This document shows, in pieces, positions 55,940 through 64,000 of a stretch of 64,000 bases of DNA. The stretch spans positions 186,001 to 250,000 of the forward strand of contig NZ_JAUYWF010000004.1 of NCBI RefSeq assembly GCF_030708455.1, written 5' to 3'. Made by a program: the position numbers and the translations under genes. The first letter of the stretch is position 1, and each line of letters starts with the position of its first letter. The notes beneath the pieces were generated by a model, which made no database searches, was not told the origin of the DNA, and saw nothing but the letters and a program-made list of their open reading frames with translations. The DNA comes from Halomonas sp. SSL-5. Its GTDB lineage: Bacteria > Pseudomonadota > Gammaproteobacteria > Pseudomonadales > Halomonadaceae.

Positions 55940-56677
55940 GTGAGCAGCAACACCCCCCGCCAGCCGACCCGGGACCTGCGATTCTTCCTCACCGTGCCCC
56001 ATGCCTGCAGCTACCTGGAGGGGCAGGAAGCGACCACGCTGTTCCTGGATCCCCAGGAGTCGCCCGGCCAGGGCGTCTACGACGCCCTGGCCCTGCTCGG
56101 CTTCCGGCGCAGCGGCCGGCACCTCTATCGCCCCCACTGCGAGGGCTGCAGCGCCTGCATCTCGGTGCGCATCCCGGTGGCGGAGTTCTCGCCCAACCGC
56201 ACGCAACGGCGACTACTGCGGCGCAATGCCGACCTGACCCTACATCTGCGGCCGGCCATCTTCGACCCCGAGCACTACGCCCTCTACGCGCACTACATCC
56301 GCACCCGCCATGCCGATGGCGACATGTATCCGCCGAGCCACGAGCAGTACCGCACCTTCCTGACCCTCGACCAGCCCTATGCCCGACTGCTCGAACTCCG
56401 CCTGGCGGGACGCCTGGTGGCGGTTGCGGCCTTCGACCAGCTCGAACACGGCCTCTCGGCGATCTATACCTTCTTCGACCCCGAGCCGAGCCTGGAGCGG
56501 CGCTCCCTGGGCACCTACGCGGTCCTCAGCCTCGTCGACCTGGCGCGGCGTCGCGAGCTGCCCCATGTCTACCTGGGCTACTGGATCCGCGAATGCCGCA
56601 AGATGGCCTACAAACAGTCCTTCCAGCCGCTGGAGCGCCTGGAGGGTCGCCGCTGGCGGCGGCTGATTCCCGCGTGA
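55940..56677 (+). CDS. bpt: Aspartate/glutamate leucyltransferase (Bpt)
   Basis: 245 residues from the GTG at 55940, with AGGGAG 7 nt upstream; the upstream-open frame overlaps aat and is not used. Transfers leucine to N-terminal Asp/Glu. ATE-fold motifs: N-terminal [35 protein letters not shown] with the conserved cysteines, and [22 protein letters not shown]. Creates ClpS substrates like its neighbour aat. Confidence 0.95.
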   Translation: MSSNTPRQPTRDLRFFLTVPHACSYLEGQEATTLFLDPQESPGQGVYDALALLGFRRSGRHLYRPHCEGCSACISVRIPVAEFSPNRTQRRLLRRNADLTLHLRPAIFDPEHYALYAHYIRTRHADGDMYPPSHEQYRTFLTLDQPYARLLELRLAGRLVAVAAFDQLEHGLSAIYTFFDPEPSLERRSLGTYAVLSLVDLARRRELPHVYLGYWIRECRKMAYKQSFQPLERLEGRRWRRLIPA

Positions 56678-56797
56678 CGGTAACCGCCCTTTCTTTGCCT
56701 TGCAGGCCGGCATGCGGCACAATACCGCGCTATTCTTGTACCCAGGGGCCACGCCGGCCCGTGTGTCGTGATTAACCAACCGCGAGGAATCGCCTAT

Positions 56798-57016
56798 ATG
56801 GCACGTGAAGACCATATCGAGATGGAAGGCGTCATCGTCGACACCCTTCCCAACACCACCTTCCGCGTCGAGCTCGAGAACGGACACGTGGTGACCGCGC
56901 ATATCTCCGGCAAGATGCGCAAGAACTACATCCGCATCCTGACCGGCGACAAGGTCAAGGTAGAGCTGACTCCCTACGACCTGACCAAGGGTCGCATCGT
57001 CTACCGCTCCCGCTGA
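56798..57016 (+). CDS. infA: Translation initiation factor IF-1
   Basis: 72 residues from the ATG at 56798 with GAGGAA upstream, exactly the family length. S1-like OB fold binding the 30S A site: [41 protein letters not shown] and [14 protein letters not shown]. Convergent with clpA. Confidence 0.98.
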   Translation: MAREDHIEMEGVIVDTLPNTTFRVELENGHVVTAHISGKMRKNYIRILTGDKVKVELTPYDLTKGRIVYRSR

Positions 57017-57062
57017 TCCCGGCGGTCGAGCGACTCGACCTCCCCTGACGCCGACACGACAA

Positions 57063-57084
57063 CGCCCCGTCTCTAGACAGGGCG
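57063..57084. terminator. Hairpin between infA and clpA
   Basis: CGCCC-C-GTCT (57063-57072) pairs with AGAC-A-GGGCG (57075-57084), one mismatch. Between convergent genes, following infA; no long T-run. Confidence 0.5.
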
Positions 57085-57097
57085 CTGTGGCGTGGAT

Positions 57098-57124
57098 GAT
57101 CGGCGGGCTGACGCCCGACCGATC
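57098..57124 (-). terminator. Hairpin at the clpA stop
   Basis: GATCGGCGGGC (57098-57108) pairs with GCCCG-A-CCGATC (57113-57124), single bulge, overlapping the last bases of clpA. Probable clpA 3' end structure. Confidence 0.5.
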
Positions 57125-59396
57125 AGGGCGCGTCGGCCATTTCCGATTCTGTCTCGAGGTGCAACTCGCCCTCCTCCACGCTGACGTGGACCAGCCCCCC
57201 GTGCTCGGAAAGCTCGCCGAACAGGATCATCTCCGCCAGCGGCTTCTTGAGCTTCTCCTGGATCAGGCGTGCCATGGGCCGTGCCCCCATGTCCGGATCA
57301 TAGCCCTGCTCCGCCAGCCAGGCGCGAGCCTCCTCGTCCACGTCGAGCTGGACACGCTTCTCGTCCAGCTGGGCCTGCAGCTCCACCAGGAACTTGTCGA
57401 CCACGCTGCGCACCACCGAGGTCGGCAGGGAGTGGAACTGGATGATGCCGTCCAGGCGATTGCGGAATTCCGGCGAGAAGGTCTTGCGAATCACCTCCAT
57501 GGCGTCGGTGGAGTGATCCTGGGTCTGGAAGCCGATGGAGCGCCGCGTGGCCTGCTCGACCCCGGCGTTGGAGGTCATGATCAGGATCACGTGGCGGAAG
57601 TCCGCCTCACGCCCGTTGTTGTCGGTGAGCCGACCGTGGTCCATCACCTGCAGCAGCAGGTTGAAGACCTCGGGATGCGCCTTCTCGATCTCGTCGAGCA
57701 GCAGCACGCAGTGCGGCTGCTTGGTGATCGCCTCGGTCAGCAGCCCGCCCTGATCGTAGCCGACGTAGCCGGGAGGCGCGCCGATCAGCCGCGACACGGT
57801 ATGACGCTCCATGTACTCCGACATATCGAAGCGCACCAGCTCGATGCCCATGATATGCGAAAGCTGGCGAGCCACCTCGGTCTTGCCCACCCCGGTGGGG
57901 CCGGCGAACAGGAAGCTGCCCACCGGCTTGTCCGGCGACTTTAGGCCGGCCCGCGACAGCTTGATCGCCGCCGACAGGCTGTCGATCGCCTCGTCCTGGC
58001 CGAACACCAGCATCTTGAGGTCGCGATCGATGTTGGCCAGCAGCTTGCGGTCGGAACTGGAGACGCTCTTTGGCGGGATCCGCGCGATGGAGGCCACCAC
58101 CGCCTCGACCTGATCGGTGTCGATGGTGTCGACGCGCACCTCCGGCGGCAGCAGGCGCTGGTGGGCACCGGCCTCGTCGATCACGTCGATGGCCTTGTCG
58201 GGCAGATGGCGGTCGTTGATATAGCGATCCGCCAGGCGCGCCGCGCTCTCCAGGGCACCATCGGTGTACTTGAGCTGATGGTGCTCCTCGAAGCGCGAGC
58301 GCAATCCCTTGAGGATGCGAATGGTGTCATCCACCGAGGGCGCCGGCACGTCGACCTTCTGGAAGCGACGGGCCAGGGCGCGGTCCTTCTCGAAGATGCC
58401 GCGGTACTCCTGGAAGGTGGTGGAGCCGATGCAGCGCAACTCGCCGGAAGAGAGCATCGGCTTGAGCAGGTTGGAGGCATCCATCACCCCACCGGAGGCC
58501 GCCCCGGCGCCGATCACGGTATGGATCTCGTCGATGAAGAGGACGGCGTTGGGCTGCTTGCGCAGCTCGGCCAGCAGCGCCTTGAGGCGCTTCTCGAAGT
58601 CGCCGCGATACTTGGTGCCAGCCAGCAGCGCGCCCATGTCCAGCGAGTAGACCACGGCGTCGCCGATCACCTCGGGCACGTCCTCCTCGACGATGCGCTT
58701 GGCCAACCCCTCGGCGATGGCGGTCTTGCCCACGCCGGCCTCACCCACCAGCAGCGGGTTGTTCTTGCGGCGCCGGGCGAGGATCTGCACCACCCGCTCC
58801 AGCTCGTGCTCGCGGCCGATCAGCGGGTCGATCTTGCCCATGCGGGCCTGCTCGTTGAGGTTGGTGGCATAACCGGTCAAGGGGTTGGACGCGGTCTCGC
58901 CGCCCTCCTCGGCCTCGTCGGATTCGGACGATGAAGAGGATGGCGCCTGGTCATGGCCCGACACCTTGGAGATGCCGTGGGCGATATAGTTGACGGCGTC
59001 GACACGCGCCACGTTCTGCTGCTTGAGGAAGTAGACCGCCTGGCTCTCCTGTTCGGAGAAGATCGCCACCAGCACGTTGGCGCCGGTCACCTCGCTCTTG
59101 CCGGATGACTGCACGTGGAACACCGCACGCTGCAGCACGCGCTGGAAGCCCAGGGTCGGCTGGGTCTCGCGGTCGGCATGATCCTCGGGAATCAGCGGCG
59201 TGGTGGAGTTGATGAAGTCCTGCAGGTCGGACCGCAGCTTGTCGAGGTTGGCCCCGCAGGCGCGCAGCACATCGGCCGCCGAGGCGTTATCGAGCAGCGC
59301 CAGCAGCAGGTGCTCCACGGTCATGAACTCGTGGCGCTTGGAGCGCGCCACGGTGAAGGCCGTGTTCAGGGTCAGTTCAAGTTCTTTGCTCAGCAT
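57123..59396 (-). CDS. clpA: ATP-dependent Clp protease ATP-binding subunit ClpA
   Basis: 757 residues from the ATG at 59396. Unfoldase feeding ClpP. Double N-domain (about 1-145, [29 protein letters not shown]), AAA1 with Walker [19 protein letters not shown]2 with [14 protein letters not shown], and the ClpP-binding loop region between sensor motifs. Acidic Ser/Glu linker near 150-170. Downstream of clpS, 143 bp away. Confidence 0.97.
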   Translation of the reverse strand: MLSKELELTLNTAFTVARSKRHEFMTVEHLLLALLDNASAADVLRACGANLDKLRSDLQDFINSTTPLIPEDHADRETQPTLGFQRVLQRAVFHVQSSGKSEVTGANVLVAIFSEQESQAVYFLKQQNVARVDAVNYIAHGISKVSGHDQAPSSSSSESDEAEEGGETASNPLTGYATNLNEQARMGKIDPLIGREHELERVVQILARRRKNNPLLVGEAGVGKTAIAEGLAKRIVEEDVPEVIGDAVVYSLDMGALLAGTKYRGDFEKRLKALLAELRKQPNAVLFIDEIHTVIGAGAASGGVMDASNLLKPMLSSGELRCIGSTTFQEYRGIFEKDRALARRFQKVDVPAPSVDDTIRILKGLRSRFEEHHQLKYTDGALESAARLADRYINDRHLPDKAIDVIDEAGAHQRLLPPEVRVDTIDTDQVEAVVASIARIPPKSVSSSDRKLLANIDRDLKMLVFGQDEAIDSLSAAIKLSRAGLKSPDKPVGSFLFAGPTGVGKTEVARQLSHIMGIELVRFDMSEYMERHTVSRLIGAPPGYVGYDQGGLLTEAITKQPHCVLLLDEIEKAHPEVFNLLLQVMDHGRLTDNNGREADFRHVILIMTSNAGVEQATRRSIGFQTQDHSTDAMEVIRKTFSPEFRNRLDGIIQFHSLPTSVVRSVVDKFLVELQAQLDEKRVQLDVDEEARAWLAEQGYDPDMGARPMARLIQEKLKKPLAEMILFGELSEHGGLVHVSVEEGELHLETESEMADAP

Positions 59397-59539
59397 GGCA
59401 GTCCCCTTCTTGCCGCCCAGGGCATTGCGTCGGATCTTTCTCGGTCCGGCATCATCAACATCGGGTACAAACGCCACCGTTGCAAGCTCGCTCACCAACG
59501 GCGGCCGATGTCACACCCGTCGCGACCATGTCCGGGGGG

Positions 59540-59887
59540 TCAGTCCGCCGCTTCGATATCCGACAGCAGCGGATGCTGACACTCTCTAGCATATTGATTG
59601 ACCTGATGACTTTTGGTTTCCGCGATGTCACGGGTAAAGATGCCACAGGTCGCCTTGCCTTGGGTATGCACCGTCAGCATCACCTGCACTGCGGTCTCGC
59701 TATCCAGGTGAAAGAAGGACTGCAGCACCTCCACCACGAACTCCATGGGGGTGAAGTCATCGTTGTGCAACACCACCTTGTACATTGGCGGCGTCGCCAG
59801 CGCAGGCTCGGCGCTCTGCACCGCCAGGTCGCCGTCCTCCTCCCCCGGCGCAGGGGGGCGCGTCATGCCGCACACCACATCATTCAT
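59540..59887 (-). CDS. clpS: ClpS adaptor of the N-end rule
   Basis: 115 residues from the ATG at 59887 (59893 and 59866 also possible; no clear Shine-Dalgarno decides). Delivers N-degron substrates to ClpA. Core pocket [20 protein letters not shown], the [23 protein letters not shown] segment and [12 protein letters not shown] are diagnostic. The N-terminal extension before MYKVV is unstructured, as usual. Upstream of clpA. Confidence 0.95.
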   Translation of the reverse strand: MNDVVCGMTRPPAPGEEDGDLAVQSAEPALATPPMYKVVLHNDDFTPMEFVVEVLQSFFHLDSETAVQVMLTVHTQGKATCGIFTRDIAETKSHQVNQYARECQHPLLSDIEAAD

Positions 59888-60010
59888 GAACATAGGGGCC
59901 ACTATCCATCTAGACAAGCCGGCAGCCATCGATCGTCTCGACCACGATTGGACGTCGCGCCGCCGGCAGGGTTCACCGCCTGGGGTCGATACCAGGACGC
60001 CTCAACGCAA

Positions 60011-60044
60011 GGGCCCCCGCCCGCCTGACAGCGGACAGGGGCCC
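60011..60044 (-). terminator. GC hairpin downstream of icd
   Basis: GGGCCCC (60011-60017) pairs with GGGGCCC (60038-60044) with a smaller inner stem CCGC/GCGG, about 20 bp after the icd stop. No clear U-run. Confidence 0.5.
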
Positions 60045-60064
60045 GGGTCCAGCGTCGTCGCGAC

Positions 60065-61321
60065 TCACATGTTGTCGGCGACGGCCTGACCGAACTCGGA
60101 GCACGTGAGGAGCTTGGCATCGTCCATCAGGCGATGGAAGTCATAGGTGACCTCGCCCCGGGAGATGGCCTTCTCCATGCCCTTGAGCACCAGGTCGGCC
60201 GCCTCGACCCACCCCATGTGGCGCAGCATCATCTCGGCGGAGAGGATCAGCGAGCCCGGGTTGACCTTGTCCTGACCGGCATACTTCGGCGCGGTACCGT
60301 GGGTCGCCTCGAACATGGCGGTGGTATCGGAGATGTTGGCGCCCGGCGCGATGCCGATGCCACCCACCTCGGCCGCCAGGGCGTCGGAGAGGTAGTCGCC
60401 GTTGAGGTTCAGGGTCGCGATCACATCGTACTCGGCCGGACGCAGCAGGATCTGCTGCAGCATGGCGTCGGCGATGACGTCCTTGATGACGATGTCCTTG
60501 CCGGTCCTGGGGTTCTTCATGGTCATCCAGGGGCCGCCGTCGAGCAGCTCGGCACCGAACTCCTCCCTGGCCAGCTCGTAGCCCCAGTCCTTGAAGGCCC
60601 CCTCGGTGAACTTCATGATATTGCCCTTGTGCACCAGGGTCAGCGACTCGCGGTCGTTGTCGATGGTGTACTGCAGGGCCTGGCGCACCAGGCGCTTGGT
60701 GCCCTCGACGGAGACCGGCTTGACGCCGATGCCGCAGTTCTCCGGGAAGCGGATATTGGTGACGCCCATCTCCTCGCGGAAGAACTTGATCACCTTGTCG
60801 GCCTCCGGGGTGCCGGCCTTCCACTCGATGCCGGCGTAGATGTCCTCGGAGTTCTCGCGGAAGATGACCATGTCGACGTCGCCGGGCTTCTTCACCGGGC
60901 TCGGCACGCCCTCGAACCAGCGCACCGGGCGCTGGCAGACGTAGAGGTCCAGCTTCTGGCGCAGGGCCACATTCAGGGAGCGAATGCCACCGCCCACCGG
61001 CGTGGTCAGCGGCCCCTTGATGGAGACGACGTAGTCCTTGACGGCCTCCAGGGTCTCTTCCGGCAGCCAGGTGTCGGCATCATAGACCTGGGTGGCCTTC
61101 TCGCCGGCGTAGACCTCCATCCAATGGATCCTGCGCTCGCCGTTGTAGGCCTTCTGCACGGCGGCGTCGATGGCGATCTTCATGGCCGGGGTGACATCGA
61201 CACCGATGCCATCGCCCTCGATGAACGGGATGATCGGCTCGTTCGGCACGCTCAGGCTGTTGTCGGCGTTGGCGGTGATCTTCTGGCCGCCTTCGGGAAC
61301 GACAATCTTCTGGAATCCCAT
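60065..61321 (-). CDS. icd: Isocitrate dehydrogenase, NADP-dependent, dimeric
   Basis: 418 residues from the ATG at 61321 with GGGGAG upstream. TCA-cycle oxidative decarboxylation of isocitrate. [24 protein letters not shown] contains the Ser that AceK phosphorylates in E. coli; [17 protein letters not shown] and [27 protein letters not shown] follow. Like E. coli Icd (416). Preceded by the unrelated monomeric enzyme gene, so two NADP-IDHs are encoded side by side. Confidence 0.97.
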   Translation of the reverse strand: MGFQKIVVPEGGQKITANADNSLSVPNEPIIPFIEGDGIGVDVTPAMKIAIDAAVQKAYNGERRIHWMEVYAGEKATQVYDADTWLPEETLEAVKDYVVSIKGPLTTPVGGGIRSLNVALRQKLDLYVCQRPVRWFEGVPSPVKKPGDVDMVIFRENSEDIYAGIEWKAGTPEADKVIKFFREEMGVTNIRFPENCGIGVKPVSVEGTKRLVRQALQYTIDNDRESLTLVHKGNIMKFTEGAFKDWGYELAREEFGAELLDGGPWMTMKNPRTGKDIVIKDVIADAMLQQILLRPAEYDVIATLNLNGDYLSDALAAEVGGIGIAPGANISDTTAMFEATHGTAPKYAGQDKVNPGSLILSAEMMLRHMGWVEAADLVLKGMEKAISRGEVTYDFHRLMDDAKLLTCSEFGQAVADNM

Positions 61322-61406
61322 TGAGAACTCCCCTGTAGTGGTCTGTTCATTGGAGCGCGAAGTATAGCATCGTCCACCCCACCCGGCCCATGACACCCCC
61401 CTTCGA

Positions 61407-61451
61407 CATAACGCAAACGGCCCCCGTCCACCGGGCGGTGGACGGGGGCCG
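61407..61451 (-). terminator. Intrinsic terminator of monomeric idh
   Basis: Stem CGGCCCCCGTCCACC (61418-61432), GGGC, GGTGGACGGGGGCCG (61437-61451); minus-strand TTT follows. A run of ten Gs (61464-61473) lies between it and the idh stop. Confidence 0.8.
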
Positions 61452-61501
61452 AAGGGGCCTCCCGGGGGGGGGGAGGACGCACTACCCTGGGGCGCTAGCC
61501 C

Positions 61502-63739
61502 TCAGCCCTTGGCGACCAGCGCCAGGGCGTCGTTCAGGGTCTTGCTGGGACGCATGACCGCACGGGCCAGCTCGGCGTCGGCATGGTAGTAACCCTTGAT
61601 ATCCACCGGCTGCCCCTGGACGCCATTCAGCTCCTCGAGGATGGTCGCCTCGTTGGCCTCCAGGGTCTCGGCCAGGCGAGCGAACAGCGCCTTGAGCGCG
61701 GCGTCCTCGTCCTGGGCGGCCAGCGCCTGGGCCCAGTACAGCGCCAGGTAGAAGTGGCTGCCGCGGTTGTCGATCTCGCCGACCTTGCGCGACGGTGACT
61801 TGTTGTTCTCGAGGAAGCGGCCGGTCGCCTTGTCCAGCGCATCCGCCAGCAGGGTCGCGCGCGAGTTGCCGAAGGTCTTGGCCAGATGCTCCAGGGAGGC
61901 GGTCATGGCCAGGAACTCGCCGAGGCTATCCCAGCGCAGGTGATTCTCCTCGAGGAGCTGCTGCACGTGCTTGGGCGCCGAGCCACCGGCCCCGGTCTCG
62001 AACATGCCGCCACCCGCCATCAGGGGCACGATGGAGAGCATCTTGGCGCTGGTGCCGAGCTCGAGGATCGGGAACAGATCGGTGAGGTAGTCACGCAGGA
62101 TGTTGCCGGTCACCGAGATGGTGTCGAGGCCACGGATCACACGCTCCAGGGTGTAGCGCATGGCACGCACCTGGGACATGATCTGGATATCCAGGCCCTC
62201 GGTATCGTGCTCCTGGAGGTAGGCCCTGACCTTCTTGATCAGTTCGTTCTCGTGGGGGCGATAGGGGTCGAGCCAGAAGACCGCCGGCATGCCGGAGTCG
62301 CGGCAGCGGTTCACGGCGAGCTTGACCCAGTCGCGGATCGGCTCGTCCTTGACCTGGCACATCCGCCAGATATCGCCCTCCTCGACGTTCTGGGTGAGCA
62401 GCACCTCGCCGGTTTCCAGGTCGGTGATATTGGCCACGCCCGCCTCCGGCACCTCGAAGGTCTTGTCGTGGGAGCCGTACTCCTCGGCCTTCTGGGCCAT
62501 CAGGCCGACGTTGGGCACGGTGCCCATGGTGGCCGGATCGAAGGCGCCATGCCACTTGCAGAAGTTGATCATCTCCTGGTAGATGCGGGCGAAGGTGGAC
62601 TCCGGCATCACCGCCTTGACGTCCTTCATGCGGCCATCGGCGCCGTACATCTTGCCGCCGGCGCGGATCATGGCCGGCATCGAGGCGTCCACGATCACGT
62701 CGCTGGGCGAGTGGAAGTTGGTGATGCCGCGTGCCGAATCGACCATGGCCAGCTCCGGGCGCTCATCGTGGCAGGCGTGCAGGTCGCGAACGATCTCGTC
62801 ACGCTGGGCCTCGGGCAGGGTGTCAAGCTTCTCATAGAGGTTGGCGATGCCGTTGTTGACGTCGACGCCCAGCTCGTCGAACAGCGCGCCATGCTTCTCG
62901 AAGGCCTCCTTGTAGAAGATCCTGACGCAGTGGCCGAACACGATGGGGTGCGAGACCTTCATCATGGTCGCCTTGACGTGCAGCGAGAACATCACGCCGG
63001 TCTTGCGCGCGTCCTCGATCTCCCGCTCGTAGAAGGCCAGCAGCGCCTTCTTGCTCATGAACATGCTGTCGATGACTTCGCCTTCCTGCAGCTCGACACG
63101 GGGCTTGAGCACCCGGGTCTCGCCGCTGGCGGTAATCAGTTCCATCTTCACGCTGCGGGCGCGATCCAGCGTCATCGACTTCTCGCCATCGTAGAAGTCG
63201 CCCTCATGCATGTGGGAGACGTGACTGCGCGAGGCCTGACTCCACTCCCCCATGTGGTGGGGATACTTGCGGGCATACTCCTTGACGGCCCGGGGCGCGC
63301 GGCGGTCGGAGTTACCCTCGCGCAGCACCGGGTTCACGGCGCTACCCATGACCTTGCCGTAGCGCGCCTTGATGTCCTTCTCCTTGTCGCTCTCCGGCTC
63401 ATCCGGGTAGTCCGGCAGCGGGTAGCCCTGGCCCTGCAACTCCTTGATGGCGGCCCGCAGCTGCGGCATGGAGGCGCTGATATTGGGCAGCTTGATGATG
63501 TTGGCTTCCGGCGTCTTGGCCAGGGCGCCCAGTTCGGCAAGGTGATCCTCGACGCGCTGGTCGTCGCTCAGGTAATCGGGAAACTGGGAGAGAATCCGGG
63601 CCGCCAGGGAGATGTCCCGCGTCTCGACCTCGACGCCGGCGGCGTCGGTGAAGGCGTCGATGATCGGCAGCAACGAATGGGTCGCCAGCGCAGGCGCTTC
63701 GTCGGTGAACGTGTAGATAATCTTCGGCGTTTTTGACAT
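61502..63739 (-). CDS. idh: Isocitrate dehydrogenase, NADP-dependent, monomeric
   Basis: 745 residues, the family length (~741). [25 protein letters not shown] at the start and [29 protein letters not shown] and [20 protein letters not shown] are characteristic of the single-chain enzyme, which shares no fold-level length with icd. The ATG at 63739 is used because the family begins there; its ribosome binding site is weak (GAGAG at long spacing). The extended frame to 63913 has no support. Confidence 0.95.
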   Translation of the reverse strand: MSKTPKIIYTFTDEAPALATHSLLPIIDAFTDAAGVEVETRDISLAARILSQFPDYLSDDQRVEDHLAELGALAKTPEANIIKLPNISASMPQLRAAIKELQGQGYPLPDYPDEPESDKEKDIKARYGKVMGSAVNPVLREGNSDRRAPRAVKEYARKYPHHMGEWSQASRSHVSHMHEGDFYDGEKSMTLDRARSVKMELITASGETRVLKPRVELQEGEVIDSMFMSKKALLAFYEREIEDARKTGVMFSLHVKATMMKVSHPIVFGHCVRIFYKEAFEKHGALFDELGVDVNNGIANLYEKLDTLPEAQRDEIVRDLHACHDERPELAMVDSARGITNFHSPSDVIVDASMPAMIRAGGKMYGADGRMKDVKAVMPESTFARIYQEMINFCKWHGAFDPATMGTVPNVGLMAQKAEEYGSHDKTFEVPEAGVANITDLETGEVLLTQNVEEGDIWRMCQVKDEPIRDWVKLAVNRCRDSGMPAVFWLDPYRPHENELIKKVRAYLQEHDTEGLDIQIMSQVRAMRYTLERVIRGLDTISVTGNILRDYLTDLFPILELGTSAKMLSIVPLMAGGGMFETGAGGSAPKHVQQLLEENHLRWDSLGEFLAMTASLEHLAKTFGNSRATLLADALDKATGRFLENNKSPSRKVGEIDNRGSHFYLALYWAQALAAQDEDAALKALFARLAETLEANEATILEELNGVQGQPVDIKGYYHADAELARAVMRPSKTLNDALALVAKG

Positions 63740-64000
63740 GTTGGCGTTGATCTCTCTGGTCGCTGCGGTAGCAAGAAACGGGATCGCTAGCGCGCTCACG
63801 ATGACTGGAACGGGGGACCCCGGCATGCTCTCCCCAGGTTGTGATTCGGCGAGGATGCGCTCGGCATCGACCCGGTGGCGGAGTCTCGGCAGGCCCCGGA
63901 ACGTCAAGGGCACTCCCGGCGAGCGTGCGCATTATACCAGCGACCCCGCGTCGGCGTATGCGCAATAAGGCTGACGCGCCGCCCGGCTCCCCCTGCCATC
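63740..64000 (-). promoter_or_regulatory. Leader and promoter region of idh
   Basis: 261 bp without a gene. On the minus strand an extended -10 (TGG then TATAAT, 63931-63936) lacks a good -35 and predicts a leader of about 185 nt before the idh ATG. Nothing else is recognised; no gene start is supported at the right edge. Confidence 0.45.

Overview
The window is GC-rich, densely coded bacterial chromosome with no RNA genes, prophage or insertion sequences. Gene content and order indicate a gammaproteobacterium, most likely a halophile of the Halomonadaceae (Halomonas/Chromohalobacter group). The blocks hemA-prfA-prmC-moeB, TPR-lolB-ispE-prs-rplY-pth-ychF and monomeric idh / icd / clpS-clpA / infA / bpt / aat / ftsK / lolA / rarA follow the order I remember from Pseudomonas. 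Rmf, a 1612-residue NAD-glutamate dehydrogenase and the TRAP and polyamine clusters also fit. The genus is an inference; no 16S or marker search was possible.

Region 1 (1-18493) is accessory metabolism. After the 3' part of fhs comes a seven-gene minus-strand cluster (1445-9379): an N-formylglutamate-amidohydrolase-fold enzyme, a three-part TRAP transporter, a glutamine-synthetase-like ligase, an aldehyde dehydrogenase and an iron alcohol dehydrogenase, with a divergent MurR/RpiR regulator (9525-10403). Read together it looks like a complete route for an amino alcohol such as ethanolamine: uptake, gamma-glutamylation, two oxidations, then hydrolysis to glutamate plus an amino acid. A second minus-strand operon (10462-18493) pairs a polyamine ABC transporter (potABCD) with gamma-glutamylpolyamine synthetase and two PuuB-like FAD oxidases. 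Both operons therefore appear to use gamma-glutamyl protection of amines.

Region 2 (18747-41640) is mostly housekeeping: lrp-moeB, hemA-prfA-prmC, a TPR lipoprotein with lolB-ispE, prs, rplY, pth, ychF, msrB, a circularly permuted ribosome-assembly GTPase, alaA, htpX, pdxB, a stand-alone WGR-like protein, a thioredoxin-fold protein with rlmKL, rmf, pyrD and mgtE. Region 3 (41726-63739) holds gdhB, trmA, murI, a hemerythrin-like protein that has lost metal ligands, rarA, a 7-bp tandem repeat, lolA, ftsK, then the N-degron set (aat, bpt, clpS, clpA) with infA, and finally two different NADP isocitrate dehydrogenases.

No intergenic stretch exceeds 300 bp. Many gaps contain strong hairpins; the clear intrinsic terminators are at 28632-28660 (abutting the pth ribosome binding site), 34421-34463, 39031-39057 and 61407-61451. 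Functions are called by reading translated motifs and recalling family members, without database searches.
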